Shown piece by piece: positions 40,028 to 50,754 of a DNA stretch of 64,000 nucleotides. The DNA is from Symbiodinium natans (taxonomy: Eukaryota; Sar; Dinophyceae; Suessiales; Symbiodiniaceae). The stretch's first letter is position 1. The number at the start of each line of letters is the position of its first letter. Below the pieces are notes generated by a model. The model did not search any database, had not been told where the DNA came from, and worked only from the letters and a program-made list of their open reading frames with translations. The translations under genes were made by a program, and so were the position numbers. The DNA is taken from positions 428,001 to 492,000 of the forward strand of contig CAJNDS010001669.1 of NCBI GenBank assembly GCA_905221605.1. Direction: 5' to 3'.

Positions 40028-43000
40028 CGGTAATGGCGCTGCCCATTCTGGAAATTAAAGGCTTGACTCGATCTACCAGGATATGCATGGTCGCTTTTGC
40101 AACCGGGCATTGCAAGCCTATTGGACGCCACGATTTGAGCTCAAGTTTGGGTTTGTTGGGCTTGCACAAGAGAATAAGCTGGGCATCCGACCATCTTTGC
40201 GGAATTGCAATCTCATATGGGGTCCATGCTCTGCAAAGTACCTGTACCATAGCAGGTGCCAGAATGTCAGCACAGGCTCTGTACGAAGCACCTGGAGCAG
40301 ATTTAGCAGAGACTGCCTTGCGAAGAGGAATATGCTGAAGATAGAATGTCATCTGTGGAACTGAAAGAGAGAAGGATCCCGACAGTACTCGCGATTGTGA
40401 TATACAGGCCTGCTCATCCTTGTAAAGGTCTGTGTAATGTTTAGAGAACAAAGCCAGTTCTTCTTGCGGTTGAAGTAGACGACCCTTATCATGGATTTGA
40501 AATTTCGTGGATGACTGTTTCGGAGCGAGTCTGCGAACTATGCGATAGAGCTCCCAAGTATCGTGCCTGGATGCAGCCATTTGTGCTTCTCTGAGAATAG
40601 CTCTATGTTTGCATATTCGCAGTTGTCGACTTCGTTGTTTGTGTTCCCGATGCTTCTCTGTAAATTTTGCCCAGCATCTCCATGCAACAAATATCCCTTT
40701 GGCTGTGAAAGGTTGCTGTCTCATTTTGCGGAACAGAGTCCACATGGTTTTTGCACGAGATACCTCATCCTGCCAGGGCTTTGTAGAAGAAATCGGCTGT
40801 TTCGAGAAGAGCGCTTGTGTTGCCTCTTGCATTGCAACATCAAGTTCCTGATGAAAGGTGTCGATGGGTATCGTTTCCAAATCTACTTTATCAACCCATT
40901 GTTGAACACGTCGTCGCAAAGATTGTACTGAGGGGGAGTCAAGTGATTGTACAGCCTGCGCCAACTGTGCCACATCAATTCCAGGTTGTTTCTTGGCAAA
41001 AGACATATGACGAAGCCATTTGCGATCGATGGTCGCACTGACTGGAAGGTGTTTGGCTGAGGTCTCCTCATTGTGTGCACCCAAAGGAAAGTTAAGAAGT
41101 GGCCGAGCCTGGCGAGATACCTTATCGGCTTGAGACAGTCTCATGAGAATATAATCCAGTTGGGATTGCACTGTATTGAATTTGAACGTGTACCCTGGAG
41201 CTGTGCCAAATGTATTAATGGCGACAAGATGATGTGCAATTAGGATCGACTCAAGCTCATCCCAGTCAGTAGCCAAATGAGGCTTCTTCGGTGTGTCCGA
41301 GCCTACATGTTTGCTCGGACCCTTGCATGTCAAATTAAAGTCACCCATAACCAGCAACAAGCTGCGTGCCGAAGTTTGATGTAGGGTTTGTGATAATTTC
41401 ATCCAAAGATCATGTCGAGACTGCAAATTGGCTTTGCCGGTCCAAGCATATTGGTAAAGACCCAAAATGTCCACAGTCTGATCTGGGTTGCCTGAGAGTG
41501 GAAAGTGGACACGCAGTAGTCGACCCGGTACAACCTCATGATATCTCACGTGAGTGGGATCAGTTAGCTTGCGAGAGATAATGACGAGCACACCGCCTTC
41601 GCCTCTGCCAATTTTCTGGAAGCCACTGTGTACATACAGATATCGAGAGTCCTCCCATTGGCTAGAAAACTTCCAAAATGTCTCTTGCACCACAACGATG
41701 TCGTAGTGATGGCATGACAACCATTGTACAAGCTGATCATATTGTGCCTGAAGACCAGAGCAGTTCCAGGTCAGAATTTTGTACCGACCTGCACTGGAAA
41801 CAATCGGAGCATGATTTACCTTCTGTGCAATGTTTGGCTGTCCTTCTGATGTCATAGTGCGACGAGAACGACCACGAAGCTGCATGGAAGTGAGAAATCG
41901 ACCCCTGTACCACGTTGCACCCTGATTTTCAGCCCTCACACAAGCACGCTTGTATGATCGTTTTCGTACTGTAGACAGAACAGGTTCTGCTCGATGATGC
42001 ACAGGGCTTGGGACTGCCAATGTCGATTGACCTAAAGCTGATGCTCCAAAGAACTGAAGACTCAAGCATACGCAAAGAATCCACCATTTATGATTGGTGA
42101 TACCCATCAAAGATTGTCCATGGCGAGACCTGGAACAAGTTCGTTGTTGTCTGTCCGAGCAGCAGAATAGACTTGAAAAATGCATACCAGAGGAATGTGT
42201 TATAAAGTAACCAAATATCAGCAAGAGTAATGTGACAAAGCAACTCCACAGTAGCTCCCAAGCACCAGGAGATATACCAGGTCGGAAAAGCGAGTCCATG
42301 GTAGGCAAAAAGTTCGAGGAAAGGCCCGTTGACCCACCGTTTTCCAGAAAGGTTTGCGTTTCTGAAGCACACATACTGTACAAGTTTCGCTTCAGGGATG
42401 GTTCCGGATCCCACCCCAACCCTCGGCTCAAATATTGGTGTAGTGATGACGAAAGTTTATCGCAACTGCAGAATTGTGTCATGTTTGCACAATGTGCATC
42501 ACCAATATTCCACGGACTTGGGACCGTGGCTGGTTCAAAGAGTGCAAATTGTCTGTGTAAACACCGAAAAGAGATACTCAAAAGTCCCCACAAGATTGGA
42601 CTGCAACTGACATGGTGGAATCCCCATCGTGGCCTGGGTTTCCGACGAACATGTCTTCGATAAGGCGCAGGCCGATACCGAAACCTCCAGCGTCTTGCCA
42701 AGGCATATCTGCAAGTTGTATGCTGACGAAGATCATGGTGTATAAGCACGCACATACAAATTCTCCATTGGGGGAGCCTGTTGTCGCATCTGAGAGATGA
42801 CCACATCAGACCTGCAGGTATCGATACAGGATCACGAGGCATTGCGTCGTATGACAAACTGCCTTGTAGGGGCCCTGCATATATGGAGTACATTTGGCCA
42901 GCATGAGGAGGAATTGCAGTATTCATAGATGAAGTGCTGAGTGGCTGCAATGTTCCACTGCAATGATGCACACAACTTGGTCTCTGAAGCACAGCAAGAC

Positions 43001-44912
43001 GAGTGTCAAAGCAGAAGCACTGATGCAGAGCACTGCCGAGGGCATGTGTATCCCGGTCCATCCATTCGCCAGTTAATCCAATGCATGCAAGTCTACGAAG
43101 CGCTGTCCAGCTGCTGACTTGTGAGCTGATACGTCTGGACTCACTTCCCTTTGCACCTTCTGCACAAACTGGTTCAAGAGCCTTCGAGCATCTCCTGATC
43201 CAGAGCATATATGTCACGGATATCTCAGTGAACTGTTGTTGCACCTTGCTGTAGGCCAGTCGGTGCATCCAAAGGAGAACGACGCGGGAACACCAATCGC
43301 CTGTCAAGATGTCAGATATTCGAATCATCATAAGTACAGCACCGATCCTGCACGAGATGTGGGTCGAGAGCTGGATCGGAGCACACTGAGTCATTGATTG
43401 TTGCATCTCGAGCGGGATCTTGTTCTTGCCCTGTGACCTGTGTGCGTTCAGGCCGTTACAATTATCACAATGGAGCAGCTGATGCCTGTGAGATCCGAGC
43501 ATCATAGGGTCGGACCAGAGCCAGACCTGTCGAAAGCAGAGTAGCGAAAAAGACTCAGTACATAATGTCTGCACCACATGCACCAACCTCATATCATCCA
43601 GATGGTGTCTCCCAACTACCCAATGTGTATCGAGCCAATTCGGGTCATCAAACCATAAAGAGCGGACATCTGATTGCACATGTAAGGCAGTGAATGCAGA
43701 CCAATGCAAGTGACACCGTGTTTCTTCCGTGATAGCCATCCTGTCACGCCAGCTCAGCTGCATAATCCACATAAGATGTGAGGCCTCGGTGCATTGTAAA
43801 ATAAGCAATTGTTCGCCCATTGCACCTAACACATTCATGGATTTGTCAGACCATACTATGAGCTCGGTAAGGAACACGCTTGCCAGAGTCTGCCACTGAT
43901 GGTTTCTCCTGCAGAAGCGATCAATATTTTGGACAACAACGTATTGTTTCCAGCATCCAGCTAAGCGGACCAAATACTTTTCCAACTGAGCAGAGGAGTC
44001 TCGCTTTGAAATATGTCGCTGATACCTGCAGGTGTTCTGTACTGCTGCCTTGGGCACTCTGGGATGGGATGTGGTGGCGACATTCGTTGAAGATTGTCCC
44101 ATAGCTTCGCCAGAGTTCTGTGCAGTGGATGGCGACGAATGAGAGGTGTTGCACTGTACATGCAAGTGACGCGAATCGGTTCCATTCTCACGATCAGGAC
44201 CATCTGCAGGAGCCATTGAGGAATTCAAGGTCTGATGATCATCTTGTTGGCTTGCATAGTCCTGTTCTTGACCTCTCCATTCGAACACCCTGCATGACGG
44301 TCGTGGCCGGCCTTCACGTCGCCAGTTGGGTTCTACCCATAGATGTGCAGGTATGTGTCTTGGACTGGCGTCTGCATAGTGTACAGGTGATACTGGACGA
44401 CGAAGTCTTGGCAATGGAGGTAGTGATCTCACATCTCTAACTTTCTGATGTAGTCGTCGTTGAAGAGGAGACCTTGATCTCATAAATCGCCAGTGACCCG
44501 AGAAGGAATGCAAAGTGGGCAGCCCTGTTAGGGAGTTGAGCCAGCAGTCCACAGTAAGTCTAGTAGTGTGATTTGGTGCATAATGCAGCATACCAGTAAC
44601 CCCATGCAACACACTGTCAGAACCATTAAGAGCAGTGATGTGTATCCTCCAGGACCAAGGTTCGCCACGATGATACCATCCCGACATTGCCTGGCAATCA
44701 TAAGACATAGTGACAACAAGAGGGTCGTACCATTGTGCAATGAGACCGATCCATGCCTCCAAAATCAAATCCCCGGCTGTCCTGACTGATACGAAGAACC
44801 AAGAATTCATGAACTCGTGTAACTTATGGGGAAAGCACAAAGCGGATCCTGCGTTATCTTCACTTGACGAGGTAGATGAGGATGAAGACGAAGAGGAGGA
44901 ATTTTCCCCCAT
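39993..44912 (-). pseudogene. ORF2: endonuclease and start of reverse transcriptase
   Basis: 1639 codons from an ATG at 44912, uninterrupted. It opens with a Ser run (SSSSSSSSSTSSSEDN). Residues about 1-880 match nothing I recognise. Hydrophobic segments lie at about 887-906 (LLWSCFVTLLLLIFGYFI) and 940-958 (WWILCVCLSLQFFGASALG). The endonuclease spans about 1042-1283: KILTWNCSGL, VVVQETFW, MGDFNL, SQLDYIL and a final KHLPV box where most relatives have SDH. The reverse-transcriptase N-terminus follows (from about 1575). The frame also extends upstream to 45458, but that part is a shadow of ORF1. Confidence 0.9.
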
Positions 44913-45768
44913 GATTGAGAATATCTTCCACCATGTCCCGAGAGGTATTCGTGAGATCCTCCCAATCATCATGAGGGGGAAAGACATTGTGAACCGGAGC
45001 TGTGGGAATCGTCTCTGGCATTTGTGTTGAAGGTCCAGAACCATACCTGTTTTCCACATCTCTGAGACCCCATTCCCAATCATCTGTGGCCTCTGGTGGG
45101 AAATACATTGCCAGCCGGGCCCGATAATGTTCGCAGTAACAAGGGCCCGTGTTGGGCCAATGGCAGGCATTGCATGGGCGTGATGCTGCGGGCAGTTGAC
45201 CTCCGGGGAACCGATACCAATGATTGCCACATCTGTACGGTCCTTGACGAAGTATGCTCCTGTATGTTCGACAGGCCTCAATCGGATTGCTGAGCAATGG
45301 ATCACATGCACTATTGCCCCTGTTTGCAGCTGTGGACGATGATGCAGCAGTGTCCCCATGATGCATACCAGTCGAACCACCGGTGCTCGGGACCGGCACA
45401 GAAGCCACTGAAGACCCAGGCATGGGGGTATGTGAGCTGCAGGCGGCTGCATCTTCACTGCTTGTGCTTTCCATACACATGCTCGGCGATTCCAGGTTGT
45501 CCTGTGCCCATTGGCGACGTGCCAGACGTTGAGCTTTCGTCAACCTGTGTCCACCTGAAGGTGGAGCGTCCCGAGTGGCTCGCGGAGCCGGTGTGTCTTC
45601 TGTGGATTCGCATTCCACCTCGCACTCCACTTCCTCTACATCATCAGGTGTACCATTGTTGCTGCCACCATTGTTGCTGCCACCATTGTGGTTACCATGC
45701 ATGCCCAGAGTCATGCGTAAAACCATGCAGCTCCATATCACCATGAAAAGAAAATGCAAGCGGGCCAT
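44860..45768 (-). CDS. ORF1: Cys-rich retrotransposon protein
   Basis: 302 codons from ATG to stop. A hydrophobic N-terminus (LHFLFMVIWSCMVLRMTLG) resembling a signal peptide, an Asn/Gly repeat, an acidic stretch (DDVEEVECEVECESTED), a Ser/Ala/Pro-rich middle, and a Cys/His cluster PCNACHWPNTGPCYCEH that could bind zinc. Overlaps ORF2 by 53 bp in another frame, so ORF2 would need re-initiation or frameshifting, unless an indel split one long protein here. Confidence 0.75.
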   Translation of the reverse strand: MARLHFLFMVIWSCMVLRMTLGMHGNHNGGSNNGGSNNGTPDDVEEVECEVECESTEDTPAPRATRDAPPSGGHRLTKAQRLARRQWAQDNLESPSMCMESTSSEDAAACSSHTPMPGSSVASVPVPSTGGSTGMHHGDTAASSSTAANRGNSACDPLLSNPIEACRTYRSILRQGPYRCGNHWYRFPGGQLPAASRPCNACHWPNTGPCYCEHYRARLAMYFPPEATDDWEWGLRDVENRYGSGPSTQMPETIPTAPVHNVFPPHDDWEDLTNTSRDMVEDILNHGGKFLLFVFILIYLVK

Positions 45769-45897
45769 GGCTCAATAATGACTACACAGCGTCAGCAGGA
45801 GGTCTTCTTTTTCAAAGTGAACCTCGTTGGGACTCAAGTCTCGTTCTACACAGACGAAGCACTCTCAACGTAAGGTAAGCTCGAACCAGAGAGCCTT
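45769..45897 (-). other. Retrotransposon 5' leader
   Basis: 129 bp between the duplication edge and the ORF1 ATG. No promoter motif recognised. Confidence 0.6.
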
Positions 45898-45909
45898 TTT
45901 CTTGCCACT
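45898..45909. repeat. Target-site duplication, 5' side of retrotransposon
   Basis: TTTCTTGCCACT, exact match to 35954-35965; neighbouring bases differ on both sides, which fixes its length at 12. Confidence 0.82.
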
Positions 45910-45923
45910 GGACTGAAGGGCTA

Positions 45924-46005
45924 GCCCTAAACCCTAAACCCTAAACCCTAAACCCTAAACCCTAAACCCTAAACCCTAAAAGGGTACCACCGGGCAACCA
46001 AGTCA
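45924..46005. repeat. CCCTAAA tract and right part of family D element
   Basis: Eight CCCTAAA units (45924-45978) run directly into AGGGTACCACCGGGCAACCA, the right end of the family D element whose left part ends at 35947. Confidence 0.78.
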
Positions 46006-46027
46006 TAAAACTCAGAAAGCGTGCGGA

Positions 46028-46084
46028 CTGCCGAGGTTCGATGGAACTGCACAGCAAAAGGCGGCCCAAATGGCGTAGATCCTC
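46028..46084 (-). CDS. Internal exon, unknown protein
   Basis: GCCCAG acceptor, EDLRHLGRLLLCSSIEPRQ, then GTCCGC or CAG edge. Sense CCCTAAA upstream. Minus-strand series between 55.5 and 34.3 kb. Confidence 0.5.
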
Positions 46085-46571
46085 CTGGGCACGGAGTTGG
46101 GGGTTTAGGGTTTAGGGTTTAGGGTTTTCAACTTCCAGCCGGATCCGCAAGGAAGAAACCCCAAACCCCAAACCCCTCAACCCTCTAGCCCCTGTCACTT
46201 GAATTTAGTCAAAAGTCCAGAAAAGAAACTTTCCTCGAAACTTTCCCCGGACCTGAACCCGGAAGAATTTCAATAAACCCCAAACCCCAAAACCCCAATC
46301 CCTAAGTCTCCAAGCGTCCTTGACCTCGGGGTGAGCTTATGTGTCGGTAGAACCTTGGCAGTGTGGAGAGGGCTGAAAGGACATGGGGGAGGGGCCGGGG
46401 GGCGGGGGGGGGGGTGAGAAGACTTCCTGACTTTTGGGATCCTGAGAACTTTAGGGTTTAGGGTTTAGGATGTGGGGTTCCTCTTCTAACCCCACTGGTT
46501 TAGGGTTCAGGGTTTAGCGTTTAAGGCAGTTTAGGGTTGAGGGTGCTTGGGGAAGGGGGGGGGGGGCCTCC

Positions 46572-46652
46572 TTGTATCACTGACGACGGCCACGACGCTG
46601 ATATGCACTAGGGACCCAGGACTCAGGTTGATGGCATTGCAAGAGACTGAAC
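46572..46652 (-). CDS. Possible exon, unknown protein
   Basis: Reads SCNAINLSPGSLVHISVVAV then VSDTRR, a beta-rich hydrophobic stretch. Splice sites uncertain. Confidence 0.42.
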
Positions 46653-47102
46653 CCCTTGGTTTAGGGTTTAGGGTTTAGGGTTTAGGGTTTAGGGTTTAGG
46701 GTTTAGGGTCCAGGGTTCAGGGTTCAGGGTTTAGGGTTTAGGGGCATTGAGTTTTTCCCTCAAACCTGAACGCCTCTTGGAGTTTGGGGCTAGGTAACTC
46801 CACATCCGGGGCTCCCACTCTGCCTGAAACCCACAGCCTCAACCCCATAACTGGCCATAACTCTGGTTGTCGAACCTATGCTTTTGCTGAGAACCCGTGA
46901 ACTTCCAGCCCATAACCACCTGGATCTTCCAAACTGGCGCCTTTTGGGAAACCCTAAGCTCGAAACCCCTAAAGCCGTACTGGCAACCCCTAACTGATTT
47001 CAGGAAGATGCCTTGAGGCCCTTCAAGCCCTAAAACCTACAAGCCCTAAACCCTAAACCCTAAACTCCAAACCCCAAAACACCCCAAAACCCCAAACCCC
47101 CC

Positions 47103-47181
47103 AACTTGTAAATGATAACTTTGGTCCCAGGAGCCGGCAGTCGGTCGATGAACGGCTGGAGGAGGTCGCCCTGTGGTGCTT
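47103..47181 (-). CDS. Possible exon, unknown protein
   Basis: The minus frame reads PQGDLLQPFIDRLPAPGTKV then IIYKL. The GTKVIIYKL pattern recalls the ATPase region of GHKL/MORC proteins, but this is a weak hint. A competing plus frame (RQSVDERLEEVALWCFE) is also open. Confidence 0.4.
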
Positions 47182-47565
47182 TGAGGGTTTAGGGTTTAGG
47201 GGTTTAGGGGTTTAGGGTTTAGGGGCTGCCCACCCCCTCAGGATGTGGGGGGGTTTAGGGTTTAGGGTTTGGGGGCTTTCGGGCGTTTAGGGTTTTGCTG
47301 AGGGATTTAGGGTAGAGTCAGATACCTTAACAAGGGACTGGTGTCCATGGCCAGCTTGACTCTGTTGCTTTCTCTTTTGCCTAAAGCCTACACCCTTTTT
47401 GCGACTGGGCTTGCGGGGGCTACCCGAAACCCTTAAACCCCGTCAGCGCATGGACACCAATGTTGATTCTTGAGAAGGATCCCGAAGCCCTAAACCCTGA
47501 GACCCTAAACCCTAAAACCCTAAATCCCAAACCCTAAACCCTACACAAGCCTATGGGTCTTCTGT

Positions 47566-47895
47566 TTGTCTACCTGCCTTGGGTTTAAGGGGCTGTATCG
47601 GCTTCAAGGCTGCTGGCGGCACCCAGGGAAGCAAACAAAGGCGGGTTTAGGGTTTAGGGTTCGGGTTAGGGTTTCGGGTTTAGGGTTCGGGAGGAAGCAG
47701 GTGCAACTTCTTGAAGCACTGCTATGGCTCTTAAAATGCTGTCGGATCGTCCCCTTCAACCCCCCGAAAGAACCCTTCTGCAACCCTGACAGAATACCCA
47801 TTCTACAGCAGACCACACCCACTTTAGCTAGGGTTTAGGGTTAGGGTTTAGGGTTTAGGGTGTAGGGTCTAGGGTCTAGGGTTTAGGGTCTGGGT
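47566..47895. other. Repeat-containing island with weak frames
   Basis: TTTAGGG variants at 47643-47690 and 47828-47910. Open frames on both strands are mostly repeat translation. Confidence 0.4.
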
Positions 47896-48200
47896 TTAGG
47901 GTTTAGGGTGGCAGGCGCAGTATTTAGGGCCCTGCAGGCGCTGCACAGGTGCGTTCGTGCTAGGAGGCGCAGCATTTAGGAGGGCCTTTGCGAAGGCGCG
48001 CCCGCGCGCGCGCGGGTTTGTGCTGGCGGGCGCAACATTTAGGGGCCCTAGACCTGTCAAGGCCGCACGTGGGGGCCTCGCTTCGTGTTGGCATGAGGCC
48101 AGGCGCGGGCGCGTCGGTGGCTCGCTTCGCGCGTCGGGGGCTCGCTTCGCGTTAGCAGGCGCAATACATATGCCGTTTGTGCTCGCAGGCACAGCACTTC
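47895..48200. repeat. GC-rich degenerate minisatellite
   Basis: Irregular repetition of the block GTGCTGGCAGGCGCAGCATT with ttagg, and of GGCTCGCTTCGCG, with CGCG runs. Open frames of about 100 codons on both strands result from the base composition. Confidence 0.65.
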
Positions 48201-48261
48201 GCGACTTCTTTAGGGTTCAGGGTTTAGGGTTTAAGGTCTCGCGAAGGTTTAGGGTTTAGGG

Positions 48262-48350
48262 ATCCCTGAACCACCTTGGATTCTCACCAGCCACTGCCGA
48301 GCTGCTGTTGAGATCGAGCGCTCCGGCTCGGACTCGGCCCATGGGCCCTC
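48262..48350 (+). CDS. Possible exon with canonical donor
   Basis: The plus frame reads HLGFSPATAELLLRSSAPAR up to GTAAGT at 48361. Only moderate codon bias. Confidence 0.33.
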
Positions 48351-48379
48351 GTGAGTCGACGTAAGTTCGAGTGGGGTCG

Positions 48380-49000
48380 GAGCTAAGGGATATAAAGAGG
48401 GACCCCTAAACCCTAAAGCCTAAAACCTAAACCCTGAACCCTAAACCCCAGACCCTAGACCCTAAACCCGAACCCCTAAACTTTGCCCTAAACCCCAAAC
48501 CCTGAACCCTAAACCCGCCTAGAAGGGGCCCTTGACCTGATTCTCCTAAATCATCCCTACATCTACCTTTGTGAGTCCCTATACGCCGAAGTCGCCCCTG
48601 TAGTGCCCCAGGAGTCCCTTATAAGAATCCCTTGAGTTGATGTTGTTGAGGGTTTGTTTCGGTGCAATTATCTCAGTGAGGTTGGAAGGTTTAGGGTTTG
48701 GGGTTTGGGGTTTGGGGTTTGGGGTTTGGGGCTTAGGGTTTAGTTACATGTTCCCCTAGTATGGTCCGTTACCTTCTTTTAAGGGTTCTGAAGTATGGCC
48801 CCTAAGAAACTTAGGCTTTACTCTCCTATGTGATTAGAATAGGTATGTTGCTGGTAGATCGTGCTTTGCCTTAAATACATACAAGGTTTCCTTTGAAATA
48901 ACTGTCCTACAACTACTTTATGGTGCTAAAAACCCGAAAAACCTACATGTAGCGAAGATTTGCTTCTGGCAACGCGACTTAGGTAAGGGTTTATGGTTTA
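48380..49000. other. Hairpin remnants and TTTGGGG variants
   Basis: Fragments with GGGACCCCT and CCTATACGCC related to 20950-21140 and 56750-56940, plus a TTTGGGG run at 48695-48735. No gene recognised. Confidence 0.5.
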
Positions 49001-49026
49001 GGCTTTAGGGCTGACACCACAGAGAC

Positions 49027-49122
49027 CTGACATTCGCACTCGCTGTAGAGGCAATGCTTCCCCAGCACTCCACCCTCAAGCTTTGTCCGGACCACCAATC
49101 TCAAATCGCCACGGTTCCCCTC
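49027..49122 (-). CDS. Internal exon, unknown protein
   Basis: Exactly 32 codons between TTGCAG... acceptor side (CCTGCAG/GAG pattern) and CAG/GTCTCT. It reads EGNRGDLRLVVRTKLEGGVL then GKHCLYSECECQ. Strong codon bias, canonical GT donor. Confidence 0.62.
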
Positions 49123-49302
49123 CTGCAACTACGCAGACAGCCCAACCTTACTTAAGGAACATACCTTAAATCAGGGAGAAGATCCCTGTATTAGCTTGAG
49201 GTCCTATTCCTGACTTCCCAAAATCCCCCCTACATTTCCAATATAACAAATAAAATAGTAACGCCAAATAATTTTCTAAAAGGGCCTTTAGATCAACCCC
49301 TA

Positions 49303-49446
49303 TACTACTCTTTGCTTAAGAACCACCCCAAAACACAGTCGTCCTTATACATTAGGGCAATATAGGGAGTATTCTACTTTCTGTGTGTGTGTGTGTGTGT
49401 TTTTTTTTTTTTTTTGGGGGGGGGGTGTCTTAAGCAAATAGTAGTA
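49303..49446. mobile_element. Hairpin element, family B
   Basis: CTACTCTTTGCTTAAGAACC at the left, GTCTTAAGCAAATAGTAG at the right, with a GT/T/G low-complexity run at 49384-49425 inside the right arm. Confidence 0.82.
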
Positions 49447-49638
49447 TGTAGTATATGGTTTAGGTCTATTCCTTGCTTGGGCGGGTGTGGGCTCTCTGGC
49501 TCAGAATGCTTGGCAAGGAACCTGCACTCCTTACCTAGGGACCCAGCGGTATGGGGCTCTCTGGGCAACTTTAGCCCCTAAACCCCAAACCCGAGACCCT
49601 AAACCCTAAACCCTAAACCCTAAACCCTAAACCCTAAC

Positions 49639-49716
49639 TGTGACCGGCTCCGTGCCTCGCCGCTGTCACACATGCCCTTGTACTGGTCCTCCACGGTCAG
49701 GCACATGCTCACGAGC
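49639..49716 (-). CDS. Internal exon, unknown protein
   Basis: Reads LVSMCLTVEDQYKGMCDSGE then ARSRS. The donor is CACA/GTTAGGGTTTAGGG, i.e. the telomere-like unit, and the upstream intron end carries sense CCCTAAA. A clean example of the repeat-bounded exon. Confidence 0.65.
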
Positions 49717-49889
49717 CTCCGAGGGTTTAGGGTTTAGGGTTTAGGGTTTAGGGTTTAGGGTTTAGGGTTTAGGGCTCAATCTATGCTGAGCTTGGAACCC
49801 TAGCAACAATTCTAATTTCAGCTGCTTCTTAGGAATTACAGTACCCAAGAGATAAAATGATTCCCAAGTATCCCTAAGCAATTGGGGGT

Positions 49890-50235
49890 TTACGATATTC
49901 GGGTGTACCTTGTTTCAGGGGATCCTACCCTTCTTTCATAGAAAACCATGCCTTCAGTCCCGAAGTTGAGATCCAAGAAGCGACGGAAACCACCAAGGGT
50001 TTGGGGTTTCAGGGTCATCCACGCCCGAATGGCCGTCCTAAAGGTGAGTAGATGTTTCAAACCCGAGTAGAACATGTGGTTCTCCTGTGCAAAGAAACCC
50101 AAGAAAGCCAGCAGTATGCTCTTTCGCGTTCATGAAAACCACAGCCAAAGCCGAAAGCAACAAAAGCAAGTCACCATGCCCGCAACATTGCAACTCCCAC
50201 ATGCATCCCACCCTGAACTCTATAGAAAAAAACAA
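49890..50235 (-). CDS. One or two exons, unknown protein
   Basis: 50080-50235 reads LLLLLSALAVVFMNAKEHTA (hydrophobic) and 49900-50100 reads AQENHMFYSGLKHLLTFRTA and FGTEGMVFYERRVGSPE in another frame, separated by GTTTCTTTGCACAG. This could be an intron boundary or a frameshift. Confidence 0.4.
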
Positions 50236-50239
50236 AAAG

Positions 50240-50640
50240 CGTAAACACCCTATAAAAAACCTTATAAAGCCCTAGAACACAAAAGCCGACCGACAAAGAA
50301 AAACACAACAAACACAAAAAGAAGCCAAGCAACACAAAACATAACTGAAAACCCGATACAAACACTATAAAAAAAGTCTTAAGCAGTCCTATAACATACA
50401 AAACCCAGAAAACGCCCATTAAAAGACTCTAGAAAAACAGATGAAACAAGCCAGAATAAAACGCCATAACAAACCCTATAACAAAGCAAAAGCTAGAACC
50501 CTCTAGCAAACTCTATAAGAAACATGTAAACAAAAACCTAAAAGACTTCAAAAACTAGAACAAAACCAACGCACAAAACAAAACCTGCAAAAGCAAAACT
50601 TTTATCAAAACACAAACCCAAAACCCTAAACCCTAAACCC
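50240..50640. other. A-rich low-complexity stretch
   Basis: About 400 bp dominated by AAAAC and AACCCTATAA-like words, looking like heavily decayed CCCTAAA/TATAA sequence. No gene. Confidence 0.55.
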
Positions 50641-50643
50641 TAA

Positions 50644-50754
50644 ACCCAAAAAAAAGTCCATCAATCACGCCAAGGGGCACAGTGAACCCCAGAAGCGCTG
50701 CGACCAGCACAGCCGGGTACGCAACAGCGCAGAGGAAGCTAGTCATGCTGATAC
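50644..50754 (-). CDS. Exon, membrane segment
   Basis: GCCCAG/GT acceptor edge, then ISMTSFLCAVAYPAVLVAAL then LGFTVPLGVIDGLF. A strong hydrophobic helix. Sense CCCTAAA upstream, TTTAGGG downstream. Confidence 0.6.

Larger units (their letters stand above)
35966..45897 (-). mobile_element. 9.9-kb non-LTR retrotransposon with USP-like domain
   Basis: Bounded by a 12-bp target duplication. Gene order on the minus strand: 5' leader, Cys-rich ORF1, long ORF2 with apurinic-type endonuclease (EEP) and reverse transcriptase, C2H2-type fingers, a 330-residue unrecognised region, and a ubiquitin-specific-protease-like domain, then about 330 bp of 3' untranslated sequence ending in a short tandem repeat (TGCAAAG twice). 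No LTR, integrase or RNase H was seen. Five probable frameshifts but very few stops, so the copy is young or its indels are assembly errors. It contains no telomere units, in contrast to everything around it. Confidence 0.92.

Noticed and set aside
39799..40931. Plus-strand frames over the retrotransposon (up to 179 codons)
   Set aside because: Antisense shadows of the reverse transcriptase and ORF2 coding strand.
44913..45458. Upstream extension of the long ORF2 frame to 45458
   Set aside because: Codon use and Cys/His patterning favour the ORF1 frame over this interval; the extension is its shadow.
47896..48259. About 100-codon frames on both strands
   Set aside because: Open only because of extreme GC content in a minisatellite.
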